64,000 bases of DNA from JBGQAS01 sp963699305 (GCA_963699305.1 OY969431.1:1364001-1428000); one strand, 5' to 3'. Positions 50,613 to 62,100 are shown, counted from the stretch's first letter. The notes: generated by a model from the letters alone, not told the origin. A program made the numbers and translations.

Positions 50613-53049
50613 TTAGTACCCTGGCTGCATGCCATTTGGGGTCTGAAGGTAGGGTGCCCACACCAATGTCACCAATGCGACCGAAATATCCGTTTTCTTT
50701 GGTTTGACAATAACTGTTTCGAATATCTCGCCTGACGGGCTGGTGCCAAGCCCCATTGCTGCTTGTTCCGCTGCAAATTGGGCATCCAGATCTTCCAATT
50801 GCTTCTTCAATGCTTCCAAATTCTTTTGTGCCCGCTGGACATCGCTCCCCTGATCCATGGTCCTGCCGACACCGCGTGCAGCAGTGGTAACATGGGTTAA
50901 GTTTTCCCTGCTCGCCAGTTTCCTGCCCGTGAAAGCGCCCAACAACGTTGCACCGATGGAAATGGCAGTTTGCAAACCGGCGTTTGCAGCCTGGCTTTTT
51001 TCCCGGTTTACAACAAGCTCCGCACTGCGGATCTTTTCTTGCAAGACTGCGATCTTGGGTGCATATTTCATGCGCATCTTATCGACAGCAATATCGCGCC
51101 CCTCGCGATGTGTCTGGCTCAACCGTGCGCGGAAATCTCCTGCGCTCTCCCCGGGAAATGAAACAATCCCTGCCGCCGCGCTGCGCATTAGTTTCAATTC
51201 CTGTGAACTGGAAATCCAAACGGAAAAATCGCGCGACCATTTTTCATAATTTTTTTTGTCCGTGGCGGCATCTGGGATTTCCATGTATTTTCCAGCTCTA
51301 GAAGGTATCTTCTGCAATGAATTCGGATTAATCGCTACCGGGTTTGCCAATTCCCAATCCACCGGGATCGCCTGGTCTGTGATCTTCGTCATGAAAACCC
51401 GGTTCATGGTCTGATCCACGTTTAGTTTGGAATCAATAAACCTCATCTTCGCAACGCCTAGGATGCCCGGTTCGTAAGTGATATCACCCTCCATGGCAGC
51501 ATATTTTAATGGGGAGAAAATACTGTCCAATCTCCGGTGGAATGGCGGGTATTTGAGAGCTTACGTTGGATGAAGCGATATTCGAAACCCCTTGCGGAGC
51601 AGATGCTTTTTGCGTGGTGGTTGAAGTTGTTTTATATGGATCCATCAAAATTTTGATCTGGTCCCGGGTTAAAGGTCCACGGAGATAAGACATGGCCCAT
51701 CGGCTCTGGATGATCACGGGTTGATCTTCATGGGTGTTGTTCATCAGGAAAATACGGCTGCCAAGTCCAGCCAGGATCTTATCCATTTCCTGACGGTTGA
51801 AATTGGAGCCTGTGGAAGCAGCCGCTCCTTCCAATCCTTCCAATAGTCGCATCTTATCGCGTTCTGTCTGCAATCGGCCGATGAGCCAGGTGCCGGTATT
51901 GGATAGCGCTTTATAGTCCAAATCGACTGGATTTTGAGTGGCGAGCACAAGCCCAAGCCCAAATGCCCGGGCTTGTTTAAGCAGGGTGAGCATGGGTAAC
52001 TTGGAAGGTGGATTTGCAGTGGGAGGAAGGTACCCAAAAATTTCGTCCATATACAAGATTGCGCGCAGTGAATTTGTTCCGGATTGTGTCCGCATCCACC
52101 CAAGGATCTGATTCAATAATAATGATGTAAAAAACATCCTTTCGCTGTCACCCAAATGCGCAATGGAGAAAATAGCAATGCGTGGTTTTCCTAGTGCCGT
52201 ATATAAGATTTTACTGATATCCAAAGCTTCACCTTCCAACCAGCTGTTAAATCCGGGTGAAGCCAGCAGGTTATTAAGCGCCATGACGAGACTGAACCGT
52301 TCCTTGGCTGGATAAAAAGTATCAAGATCCAGAACCCCAATTTTCTGCACTGGGGGGCTTTGTACACTTGCGATCAAGCTGGCAAGATCCAAATCCTTGC
52401 CTTGTTTCCAGAATGTATCCAATATGGTTGAAAGTAGAATGTGTTCGCGGCTCTGGATGGGGTCAGCATCAACACCGACCAATCCAAGGAGGCTGGTGAC
52501 CGTTGTGCTGATCCGGTCACGCAGCAGTTCGGAATCGTCCATCAACTGCTGTGGCGGAACCGAAAAGGATTTTAATATGGAAATCGGAAAACCCGCGTTA
52601 CTCCCGGGAGTGAATATACGGAATTCTGCAGCTTCCCGTAATCGACGGATTCGATCCCCATCCTGACCCCAATCCCCCAACCCCTTCTTCCACATTTCCG
52701 CCTGTTGCTTCGCATAATCGGGGACCGTAAGCCCTTTTCGAGCAGCATCATCGGAGTTTACCCAGGGTTGAAAATCCTCAGGACGCAATTGCGGAAAAGT
52801 CAGTAACAGGTCGCCCAGGTCCCCCTTGGGATCAATCAAAATGGCGGGGATGCCATCCAGAGCGGCTTCCTCAATCAACGCCAGGCACAATCCTGTCTTA
52901 CCACTGCCGGTCATACCAACACACACCGCATGGGTGACTAGATCCTTGGAATCGTATAATATCAACTCTTCCAACAGTTTTTTATTCTTGAGATCGTAAC
53001 CCTTGCCGAGATAAAACACACCCAATTTTTCAAAATTTTCCATCATCAT
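50613..53049 (-). CDS. HerA/DUF87-type ATPase (frameshifted in assembly)
   Basis: Two frames join at the G run 51511-51514 (one surplus base), giving about 811 residues. The N-terminal part is a HerA/VirB4-like ATPase: Walker A CVGMTGSGKTGLCLALIEEA at about residue 42, ILIDPKGDLGDLL, then Walker B RAILYMDEIFGYLP and the sensor stretch GLGLVLATQNPVDLDYKALSNTGTWLIGRLQ. The C-terminal part (from KYAAMEGDITYEPGILG) has a coiled coil and an ATP-independent beta domain. HerA-like pumps move DNA or are parts of defence and repair; which applies here is unknown. It directly flanks the tRNA-Arg integration site. Confidence 0.82.
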
Positions 53050-53271
53050 GCTCCTGATCTCAATTCGTTTTTTCGTGTGAAAGAATGGCTGATTGCGTTG
53101 ATAATTGACCTGATAGATATTATCGCATGAAAAGCATATTGGATATATAAAACTAATGTTCTATCCCAATCTCTTGACAGGGAACCTTTTTGCTATAATT
53201 TCCGTCTATGAATTTGTGCATTTGATTCTAGTATAATTCCATCGCATCAGATATTAAGGAAGGATGAAAAA

Positions 53272-54210
53272 ATGAAATTAAAATTGTATTCTGTTCTTGG
53301 TTTCGCGTTATTGACAGCATTCGTATTGACCTCTTGTGGACCGGCGGTGATTGTCACCCCCACACCGGATATCCAGGCGTTTGTGCAAACAAGCGTTGCT
53401 CAAACCCTGGCTGCCATTCAGCCACAAGCCACCCCCACGCAAAACCAGGCTTTTCCCACACCAACATTGATGGCTTCACTGACTCCTTTCCCGACATTTA
53501 CTCCATTTCCTACGTATCGACCAGTTGTCCCCACTTCGGGTCCCTGCTACCACATGAACTGGGTCAAGGACGTTACCATCCCTGATAACACCGAAATGGC
53601 ACCTGGTACGGTGTTTGTAAAAACCTGGCGTTTGTGGAACGATGGATCATGCGCCTGGACAACCTCTTTCCAACTGGTTTACTTCAACGACAACCAGATG
53701 GGAGGACCGATATTTGTTAACATACCCGCCACCCCTGCTGGAGCTTTTGTGGATGTATCGGTTACGCTCACCGCTCCATCAACTAACGGGACGTATAAAA
53801 GTGGTTGGAAGTTAAAAGCTTCAGATGGCACAGTGTTTGGTTCAGGAAATTCAGGGGTACCGATTACCGCGGTGATCGTTGTTAAGAGTGTTTCATTCGC
53901 TGTAACCTCAGTCGCCATTACGGTTGATAATGCGACCTGGGCAGGGGATTGCACGACCGCTCATATCGTAACTTTCAATGCCAGTATCGCAGTCAATGCT
54001 CCAGGTACTGTGCAATTGCACTGGGTGCTCAGCGATGGTACCACGGGTTTCAACGATTCGTTGACCTTTACTGGAGCAGGTTCAAAAAATTCATCCGCAA
54101 CCTGGTCTGTAAGCTCAGATACCAGTGGGTCTGCATCGGTGTACATCGATTCGCCAAATCACCAGAGTTTTGGACCGGGTGGCAGTTTTACCGTGGATTG
54201 CACTCCATAA
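53272..54210 (+). CDS. Lipoprotein with NBR1-like Ig domain
   Basis: The 312-residue protein has a lipoprotein signal (lipobox LTSC, about residues 19-22), a Thr/Pro linker to about residue 85, and an NBR1 central (Ig-like) domain: MNWVKDVTIPDNTEMAPGTVFVKTWRLWNDGSCAW, then GTYKSGWKLKASDGTVFG. A second beta-rich domain follows. The Trp-rich 'WRLxNxGxCxW' motif is diagnostic; in eukaryotes this domain belongs to autophagy receptors, in Chloroflexota to surface proteins. AAGGAAGG precedes ATG 53272. TTGACA (53174) and TATAAT (53194) upstream are only 14 bases apart, so the promoter is uncertain. Confidence 0.85.
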   Translation: MKLKLYSVLGFALLTAFVLTSCGPAVIVTPTPDIQAFVQTSVAQTLAAIQPQATPTQNQAFPTPTLMASLTPFPTFTPFPTYRPVVPTSGPCYHMNWVKDVTIPDNTEMAPGTVFVKTWRLWNDGSCAWTTSFQLVYFNDNQMGGPIFVNIPATPAGAFVDVSVTLTAPSTNGTYKSGWKLKASDGTVFGSGNSGVPITAVIVVKSVSFAVTSVAITVDNATWAGDCTTAHIVTFNASIAVNAPGTVQLHWVLSDGTTGFNDSLTFTGAGSKNSSATWSVSSDTSGSASVYIDSPNHQSFGPGGSFTVDCTP

Positions 54211-54397
54211 TGATTCTTTCTCTTAAAATGAAAATATCCGGAAGATCGACTTCTGGATATTTTTTTGCTATGCAGGCTCATTTTCCTGACATACAATCAG
54301 AGTATAAAGACACGGAAAGAGATCAAATTCCAAATTTATGTGAATTGAGCAGGATCGGAAATTCCTTTGAAAAAAATGAATGATTGGAGATTCATGT

Positions 54398-55199
54398 ATG
54401 GCGATTTTTGATTTTCTCAAGCGTAAACCTCGAAAAATCGGACTGGCGTTGAGCGGAGGCGCACTGCATGGTGCTGCCCACATTGGGGTATTAAAAGTAT
54501 TGGAAAGGGAAGGGATTTTTCCAGAGATCGTTGCAGGAACAAGCGCAGGAGCAATTATTGGCTCTGCCTATGCAGCCGGTGTTTCCATTTCCGTGATCAG
54601 TGAAATGTTCCGAAAGGCGAGCTGGCCGGATATCGTAAAGATCTCTCTAAAGATCAATTAAGTTTGTTTGATACACAACCATTGGAATCCTTTATTAAAA
54701 GAATATCGGGAACTTTACGTTTGAAACTCTCCCCAGAAAGTTCGCTGTGGTCGCATGCGAACTGTTAAGCGGTAAACGCGTTGTGCTCGATAAAGGTCCT
54801 GTTGCTCCTGCTGTCCGAGCGAGTGCAGCTTTCCCAGGGATTCTTTCACCCGTGAAAATTGAAGGCAGACTGCTTGTGGATGGTGGTGTGGTGGATAATT
54901 TGCCTGCAGAGTTGGTGCATGAAATGGGCGCTGACTATGTAATAGCCATAGATCTTTCCACCCCCATCCAGTTATGCTGTAATCCGGAGAGTCTTTTCGA
55001 GATCGTTATGGCAGTGATTAATTTAATGCAAGCGCGCTCCGCCTTACCCCCGCGTTCGCTGTTGGATTGTTATATCAAGCCGGATGTTTCGGATTTATCT
55101 GCCTGGTCGTTTGGGGATTCCAAAGAATTGGAAAAACGAGGTATCCTCGCAGCCGAAAAAGTGATCCAACAGTTAAAAATCGATCTAGGAATCCGTTAA
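54398..55199 (+). CDS. Patatin-like phospholipase (frameshifted)
   Basis: Three frame pieces (breaks near 54640 and 54725) join to about 266 residues. The family signs are the oxyanion GGALHGAAHIG, the nucleophile elbow GTSAGAI, and the Asp in VDGGVVDNLPAELV, the Ser-Asp dyad of RssA/patatin lipid acyl hydrolases. It is cytoplasmic, with no signal peptide. ATG 54398 follows GGAG. Its 3' end overlaps the convergent histidine kinase gene by 15 bases. Confidence 0.85.
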
Positions 55200-57158
55200 T
55201 TTACTTTCTGTAATCTTCGATAAAAAGTCAACACTTACTTTGGTACCCTTTCGTGATGTAAATGTTGCAGTCCCATTTAGCTGGGAAGAAAGGGTCTTAA
55301 CAAGCTGGATTCCTAGCCCCTTATTTGTTTCGGAAAGCTTTTCATCCGAAACACCAATTCCATTATCTTCAACCGTTAAGTTGTATTGTAAGGATGAATG
55401 AACGGATGGTTTTAAGGAGACCTTGATCTTTCCATTGCCATTCCCATTGAATGCATATTTGAACGCGTTCGTAACCAGCTCATTTACGATTAGCCCACAC
55501 GAAATCGCATTATCCAAATCCAAAGTGATATCGTCCACATCCAACGCTATGTGGATCCCTTCCCGAAGACCATACAAAGACGCAAGGTGATTAATAAGTT
55601 GATTTATATAGGAATGCATATGGATCTGCGAAACATCCGGTGACCGATACAGATCTTCATGAATGGAAGCGATTGCCCTGATACGTGATTGTGCAACCCG
55701 GAATGAGTCTTTGGCAATCGGATCAGTCACCGACATGCTCTGAAAACTTAGTAAACTTGACATCACCTGTAAATTATTTTTGACGCGATGGTGAAGTTCT
55801 TGCAGTAGAACGTTTTTCTCCTTTAAGGATTGTTGAATTTTTTCCTCGGTTTTTTTTCGCTCAGTAATATCCCTGGCAACAACCAGCATGACATCCCGAT
55901 CTCCCAACTTTTCAATATGGGCAGAGAGTTCCACCGGAAACAATTCACCATTTTTCCTGCGGTTGATTGTTTCAACAAGCTTTTCAGATCCAGCTTTTGT
56001 TTGAAGATCATTTTCGGTCAACACCTTGTTTTCAGCCGGAACAATTTCAGATACTTTTTTCCCGATGAATTCCTGGCGGGACCACCCATATAACGCACAT
56101 GCCCGATCATTCACTTCAAGGATCTCTCCATCCATGTTTTCAACAAAGATGGCATCCCGGACACCATTTACAATCGTACGGATTCGATCTTCACTTTCCT
56201 TAAGCGCATCCTGAATTCTTTTTAATGGAGTGATGTCTGTCATCAATCCATACATCTGATCAACCCCTGAATAGTTCCTTAAGAAATATGAGTCGTCTTT
56301 TACCCATATATATTCTCCATCTTTTCGCTTTATCCGATATTCACATGAAAAAGCCTTCTTATTTCTCCTGGCTTGTTTTTCTGTTCTTTTAACCTGTGGA
56401 AGATCTTCTGGATGAATACTATCCTGCCAAATTGCTTTTGAATTTACCCATTCCTCTCGAGAATAGCCTAATAATGTTGACACTTGAGGGCTGATATACG
56501 CCCATGACGTTTTTGGGTCAAGATTGATAATGTAAATAACACCAGGGGCATTCTCCACCAATGCCCTATTTTGTTTCCATAATTCATTCAGCTTGGTATA
56601 AACCGTTTTTGATCGTTGTGAGATTAAAAAAGTGATCACAGCCGCAGCCAAGATCGTGACAAAAAAAATCGGATTAAAGCTGTGGTCGATCGGTGATAAG
56701 AATTGAACCATAGAAAAACTTGCAATACTTACCCCAGCAAGAAATATGGATGAAATAGGGACCAATACAAAGCTTGCTGCAATTACTGGTAGAAAATATA
56801 GAACATAGATGGATTCTAGACCAGATACAAAGAGACCCAGCGTAATGCTGCCGATAACGAGAAATAAAAATACATATGCCACCCACTTGACATGCCCTTT
56901 TTTATTAGCATATCGTAAACCCAGGATTATCCCTACATCGATGGTATTGACGAAAATGTAAAGTAAAAAAGGTTCGTTGGAAGGTGAGTTAAAAAGCTTC
57001 ACTAAATATATTACAGTAAGGATGAAGAGAAAGAAAATTGTTCCCGTAAGAAAAACACTAAGATATTGCGCCCTTTGAATCAGAATTTCATCATCGGAGT
57101 AACCTTCAAATTGAAAAAGAAATTTGAAAATCCATTTTGTGATGGATTTGATGTTCAT
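55185..57158 (-). CDS. Membrane PAS-PAS histidine kinase, HisKA_2 type
   Basis: The roughly 657-residue protein has about six membrane segments in residues 25-190, two PAS domains with PAC parts (about 205-330 and 330-455), a HisKA_2 dimerisation domain with LHHRVKNNLQVMSSLLSFQS, and a HATPase with SCGLIVNELVTNAFKYAF, VEDNGIGVSD and NKGLGIQLVKTL. HisKA_2 kinases often phosphorylate stand-alone or output-linked receivers. ATG 57158 overlaps the stop of the upstream regulator gene (ATGA), so the REC-GGDEF protein next to it is the probable partner. Confidence 0.92.
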   Translation of the reverse strand: MNIKSITKWIFKFLFQFEGYSDDEILIQRAQYLSVFLTGTIFFLFILTVIYLVKLFNSPSNEPFLLYIFVNTIDVGIILGLRYANKKGHVKWVAYVFLFLVIGSITLGLFVSGLESIYVLYFLPVIAASFVLVPISSIFLAGVSIASFSMVQFLSPIDHSFNPIFFVTILAAAVITFLISQRSKTVYTKLNELWKQNRALVENAPGVIYIINLDPKTSWAYISPQVSTLLGYSREEWVNSKAIWQDSIHPEDLPQVKRTEKQARRNKKAFSCEYRIKRKDGEYIWVKDDSYFLRNYSGVDQMYGLMTDITPLKRIQDALKESEDRIRTIVNGVRDAIFVENMDGEILEVNDRACALYGWSRQEFIGKKVSEIVPAENKVLTENDLQTKAGSEKLVETINRRKNGELFPVELSAHIEKLGDRDVMLVVARDITERKKTEEKIQQSLKEKNVLLQELHHRVKNNLQVMSSLLSFQSMSVTDPIAKDSFRVAQSRIRAIASIHEDLYRSPDVSQIHMHSYINQLINHLASLYGLREGIHIALDVDDITLDLDNAISCGLIVNELVTNAFKYAFNGNGNGKIKVSLKPSVHSSLQYNLTVEDNGIGVSDEKLSETNKGLGIQLVKTLSSQLNGTATFTSRKGTKVSVDFLSKITESKLTDS

Positions 57159-58924
57159 AATGTGCATACCTTGTCACGCCCCTTTTGCTTGGCCTCATAC
57201 ATTGCATTATCCGCCCTGGATAACGTTTTTGAAAATTCTTCCTTTTCTCCCGAAATGCCGGTTACCCCAAAGCTCGCAGTAACGATGACACTACCCTTTG
57301 TAGTTATTACAGGCGTTTTGCTTACAAGAGTTCTTAACCGTTCGGCAACGAGGACTCCGCCATCAACATCCGTTTCTGGTAATATGATCACGAATTCATC
57401 GCCACCCATCCTACCGATCAAATCAATATCGCGCAAATTGTCTTTCCAAAGTTGAATAGCATTCTTCAGTACTTGGTCACCAATTTCATGACCATACGTG
57501 TCGTTGATATCTTTGTAATGATCGAAATCTATCCAGATAAGTGACAGTGGATGAAGGAATCGTAATGCGCGATTCAATTCTTTTTTACCAAGATCGATGA
57601 TCCCACGCCGATTAAACGTTCCGGTTAATTCATCCGTATTTGCCAACTGCTGCATTTGTCGGTAGAGTCTCGCATTTTCAATGGCGATGGCAGCCTGGTT
57701 GGCAAAAGCAACCAGGCGTTTGGCATAATCATCATTATAAAAATTCTTCGTTTCACTATCTACATTAATAAGCCCGACCACATTCCCCCTGATCAGGATA
57801 GGGACTCCCAAATAGGATTTTATGAATGCTCTGGATTTCGAATGAGCCCATAAAGGTTCATTCTCCACATCACAAATAATTGTAGGCTGGTGATTGTCAA
57901 GAATGGACTTTAGGACAGGTTTTGAATTTGCCTGGATCTCCATCGTCTCAACTTCTTTTTTCACGCCATATTTGGAATACCCTCTGGATTTTACAACTTT
58001 TATCATCTCATCCTGAACCAACATTATGTTGGCTGCATCATGAGGTACCACTCTACCAATGTTTTCAAGAATCAGGTCAAGAACTTTATCAAGATCAAGT
58101 GTGCTGTTGAGTGCAGAAGTTATATCCATTAAGGCTTCAGCCAATTTGCGTTGCTCTTCCTCGGCTGTCCGAATCCGTCGATCCTCTGTCATATCCCGAA
58201 AAACGCCAAACGATCCAATGAATCCATTGTTGATATCAAACCATGGGGTTGCTGTAACGAGCACATTCCGAATCTCGTTATCCGGACGATGGATGTTTAT
58301 TTCATAGGCAGCCCGCTTCCCTTGTTGTCGATTCGAAGTTTCCTTCCGTATCTTTTCGAATGTATCCTTTTCGACAAAATCACCAATATTCCTGCCAACT
58401 AATGTGCCGGGCTTGACACCGAATATTTGTTCTGCAGCCGGATTTGTGACAAGAAAAATCTCATTTGGATCTACAATCCCCACACCCTCACCCTGCTGTT
58501 CGACCAGTGTTCGAAAACGATTTTCACTTTCGCGTAATTTTCCTTCCAGTTTGTGCTTGTGAGATGCCATTTCAATGGTCGTCTGCAATGCCCGTTCATC
58601 AAAAGGTTTTAACAAGTACCCGAAGGGGTCTGTGACCTTAGCCCGTTGAAGAGTACCTTCATCTGCGTAGGCGGTTAAATAAATTATTGGGACATCTACT
58701 TTGTCACGTAATATATTTGCAGCTTGAATTCCATCCATTTTCCCTGCCAGGGATATATCCATAAGGATAATATCCGGCATGGTTTGCGGAATCTTTTCAA
58801 CCGCCTCCTCTCCAGTACTTACTGGACCAGCTACCTTATAACCCAAATTGATCAGCAATCTATGCAGATGCTTGCCGATTATCGGATCGTCTTCAACCAC
58901 AAATATCAAATCATTATTAAGCAT
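57155..58924 (-). CDS. Response regulator with PAS, GAF and GGDEF domains (diguanylate cyclase)
   Basis: The 589-residue protein has a receiver (FVVEDDPIIGKHLHRLL; Asp in DIILMDISLAGKMDG; Lys in GYLLKPFDE), a PAS domain (about 130-245), a GAF domain (about 265-415) and GGDEF (TDELTGTFNRRGIID; RMGGDEFVIILPE). The active-site GGDEF is intact, so it should make cyclic di-GMP under control of the coupled kinase (55185-57158). An RxxD inhibitory site four to five residues before GGDEF is only partly visible. The PAS domain closely resembles one in the 59637-61860 protein. Confidence 0.94.
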   Translation of the reverse strand: MLNNDLIFVVEDDPIIGKHLHRLLINLGYKVAGPVSTGEEAVEKIPQTMPDIILMDISLAGKMDGIQAANILRDKVDVPIIYLTAYADEGTLQRAKVTDPFGYLLKPFDERALQTTIEMASHKHKLEGKLRESENRFRTLVEQQGEGVGIVDPNEIFLVTNPAAEQIFGVKPGTLVGRNIGDFVEKDTFEKIRKETSNRQQGKRAAYEINIHRPDNEIRNVLVTATPWFDINNGFIGSFGVFRDMTEDRRIRTAEEEQRKLAEALMDITSALNSTLDLDKVLDLILENIGRVVPHDAANIMLVQDEMIKVVKSRGYSKYGVKKEVETMEIQANSKPVLKSILDNHQPTIICDVENEPLWAHSKSRAFIKSYLGVPILIRGNVVGLINVDSETKNFYNDDYAKRLVAFANQAAIAIENARLYRQMQQLANTDELTGTFNRRGIIDLGKKELNRALRFLHPLSLIWIDFDHYKDINDTYGHEIGDQVLKNAIQLWKDNLRDIDLIGRMGGDEFVIILPETDVDGGVLVAERLRTLVSKTPVITTKGSVIVTASFGVTGISGEKEEFSKTLSRADNAMYEAKQKGRDKVCTL

Positions 58925-59098
58925 GTTTCACTTCAACTTCTTCTTATACTTCCAACTTAATCATACAAACAATTGGACTCGCACACCTTTCAAAAAAGTA
59001 AGTATTGTTTCAAACAAATAACGTGGTTGCAGTGGAATGAGCCCCCTTACTTAACCGAATTATAATCTCAAGCATCATGGGAAATATGGTAAATTGCA

Positions 59099-59512
59099 AT
59101 GAATGATTCTTTCACAAAAATGATTATTTCAGAGATAAATTTTGACTTCACTCGCTCGGATGGACCTGGCGGTCAAAACGTGAATAAAGTCTCAACCACG
59201 GTCAAGCTGCACTTTGACATTCCAAACTCACGTACATTATCGGTTTCGGGGAAAAAAAGATTGCTTGACCTTGCAAAACACAAGGTAGACAAAAATGGAG
59301 TGTTAACTCTCACGTCTCGCAAGCACAGGACACAAGTAAGAAATCGTAAAGAAGTGGTAGATAGATTTTTGATTTTAGTGGAATCCTCAAAACGAGGTTT
59401 TAAAGTTCGGGTTTCCACCAAGCCGACCCAGGCATCGAAAGAAAAAAGGATTTTTTCAAAGAAAAAACGCGGGGAGATAAAGAAATTTAGAAATCTTTTC
59501 GGGAATAATTGA
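59099..59512 (+). CDS. arfB: Peptidyl-tRNA hydrolase ArfB (YaeJ), ribosome rescue
   Basis: The 137-residue protein has the class I release-factor GGQ in FTRSDGPGGQNVNKVSTTVKL and a Lys/Arg-rich C-terminal tail (KKRGEIKKFRN), which in ArfB enters the empty mRNA channel. It releases peptides from stalled ribosomes without a stop codon. It lacks codon-recognition domains and so is not RF1/RF2. A lone TATAAT box (59061-59066) lies upstream with no clear -35. No strong binding site precedes the ATG. Confidence 0.93.
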   Translation: MNDSFTKMIISEINFDFTRSDGPGGQNVNKVSTTVKLHFDIPNSRTLSVSGKKRLLDLAKHKVDKNGVLTLTSRKHRTQVRNRKEVVDRFLILVESSKRGFKVRVSTKPTQASKEKRIFSKKKRGEIKKFRNLFGNN

Positions 59513-59636
59513 CGCATCTATATTTTAGCGGTTAAGTTGCAATTCCATATCAATTCAATGCTACGCATCATCCCTTATTGACAATTGGATTCTCATTCGC
59601 TACTCTCGTTAAGGTTTGAATCACACGAGAAGCCTT

Positions 59637-61860
59637 ATGGATGCATTTAATTCATCATTGAACAAACAGAATTTTCAACACTGGATTGCCGGATTTGCGA
59701 CCGAAGGTGTATGGATGACGGATATGGAATTCCATATTCAATATGCAAGTCCGGTGACTATCCAACACCGTGGATATCCATCGGATGATTCGAAAAAAGC
59801 GTCCCTCGAACACCAACTCACTCCGCAGTCCCTTGATGTCATCAATAAAATAATTCAAAACGATCTTATAAAAACGAATCTGGAAAATGGAAATTTCCAC
59901 TTTGCCAAAACAGTGGAGTTGGAATTCCATCAAAAAGACGGTGCTGTGCAATGGGTGGAAATATCTCTTACGTTGATGCGGAATGATGATGGGACACCAA
60001 AGGGTTTTTTGGGTATCAGCAAGGATATTCATGCGCGTAAGATAGTCGAAGAAGCATTAACAGAAAGCGAAAGTCGTTACCGGACACTTTTTGAAGGTTT
60101 CCCACTTGGTCTGTATCAAACCACCCCGGATGGAAAAATTATAAATGTTAATCCTGCTTTGGTGAAATTGCTCAAGTATCCAAATCGGGATTCCTTGTTA
60201 TTGTTAAATGTCTCGGATTTATTTGTCCAACCTGTTAAAAGAAGTCAGCAAATTTCGGTTCTTGAAAAGAAGGATATTTTGCTTCAATCCGAAATCGAGA
60301 TCCGCTGTCATAATGGTTCTACTGTGTGGGTAAGAGATAATGCCCATGTTGTGCGCGATAGTCATGGAAAAATCGTGTGTTATGAAGGCAGCTTGGAGGA
60401 TATTTCCGACATCCGCAAAGCGGAAGAAGCACTCCGGGACAGCGAGGAACGATATCGTGACCTGGTACAAAACATGGGTGAAGGTCTAACGATTGTCGAC
60501 AGCCAGGAAAATATTTTGTTTTCAAATCCTGCGGCGGATAGCATGTTTGGAGTCAATCCCGAAACACTGGTTGGGCATAACCTGAGAGAATTTCTGGATT
60601 CTCCACAAGTAAATGAAGTTCTTTCCCAAACCGATCGGAGGAGACGTGGCGAAAAAAGTCAATATGAAGTCGTGATCATCCGTCCAGATACCGAAAAGCG
60701 AAACTTGTTAATAACCGCCACTCCACAATATGATGTAAATGGAAAGTTTTCAAGTTCCTTTGGGGTCATCCACGATATAACAATCCGAAGACAATACGAA
60801 CAGACTCTCGAACAGACTCGTGCCCAACTGTCAAAACAGGTTCAGGAACTCGATAAGAAAAATAAAGAAATCACCACTTCTTCAGACATGATGAATATGT
60901 TGCAAAATTGCACCGCCGTGAGTGAAACGTATTCAGTGATAGCACGATTCTGCCGGCAGGTTTTTCCTGAAGCCAATGGTGCATTTTATTATAGGAAAGA
61001 TAATAGACGGTTGAAATTGGTTCAGAAGTGGGGTATGTTATCTAATTCAAATAATGAGATAAAAGTTGAAGATTGTTGGGGATTGCGTAGAGAAAAACTT
61101 TACGCGTTCAACTCGAGTTCTCTTGGTCCGGTATGTGCACATTTGGGTCGAGTTCTTCCAGGAAGTTCGGTTTGTGTTCCAATTGCCATCGACAAGGAAA
61201 TATCTGCAATGTTGCATCTGGAAACCGCCGAAGGGATGTTTGAGCTGACGGATGATCAGCATCAACTTGCCATCACACTAAGCGAGCAAATCAGTCTCGC
61301 ACTTTCGAATGTCCAATTAAAGGAGAAGCTTCACGAACAAGCCATAAGGGATTCTTTAACTGGTCTTTACAACCGATATTACATGGAGGAAGCCTTGGTG
61401 AAAGAACTAAGCCGGGCACACCGCAGTGGAAAAAACATCGGTCTAATCATGTTGGACTTCGATCGATTCAAGGAGCTGAATACCGTTTACGGCCATCCAA
61501 AAGCCGATGATGTTCTGCGTGATTTTGGAATCCTATTAAATGCATACCATCCGGGGAAGTGATATTGCATGTCGCTATGGCGGGGATGAGTTTCTCATTA
61601 TTATGCCAGAGACAACGTTGGAGACATTAACTTCTAGATCGGATCAATTACGGAATAAAGTGAAAGAATTATCAAATACCAATATTCTCCTTAAGGATTT
61701 TCCCATGACGGTATCGATTGGGATTGCAGTTTTTCCGACCCATGGGAAAAATCCTGCTGAATTGCTAAAATCCGCGGACGATGCCTTAATGGTAGCCAAG
61801 AAACATCACGATTGTGTCGTAATTGGGAATGTGATAAGCGAAAAATCTGAAGTGAAATAA
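59637..61860 (+). CDS. PAS-PAS-PAS-GAF-GGDEF diguanylate cyclase (frameshifted)
   Basis: Two frames join near 61545 into about 740 residues: three PAS/PAC domains (about 10-145, 145-275, 275-400), a GAF-like domain (about 425-575), and GGDEF (DSLTGLYNRYYMEEAL, then CRYGGDEFLIIMPE in the second frame). It should make cyclic di-GMP. No membrane segment is visible. ATG 59637 follows AGAAG; a TTG at 59616 is the alternative. The third PAS domain is nearly repeated in the protein at 57155-58924. One missing or surplus base just before the GGDEF motif is the only break. Confidence 0.9.
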
Positions 61861-61932
61861 TCAAGCTTCCGACAGGGAATTACCCCAATAGTTGCAATTA
61901 TGTTTCAATATGGATATTTTTCCTGATACTAC

Positions 61933-61961
61933 TTGACAATCAATAACAGAACTCCTATGAT
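61933..61961 (+). promoter_or_regulatory. Promoter of the lone receiver gene
   Basis: TTGACA (61933-61938), 17-base spacer, TATGAT (61956-61961). The leader to the ATG at 62101 would be about 130 bases. Confidence 0.68.
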
Positions 61962-62100
61962 GGTCAAGGATAAGAATTTATGATTTTTCCAATAATGGTG
62001 GGTGATATTTGAATGACAAGTAATAACCAAAGTAAATATCATTTTTAGCGTTTGTCTTGTAAGAAATCATTAGATTCATCATTAACCACTTGAAGGAGTT

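Noticed and set aside
53174..53199. TTGACA and TATAAT before the NBR1 lipoprotein as a firm promoter
   Set aside because: The spacer is only 14 bases, too short for a standard sigma-70-type promoter; kept as a remark only.
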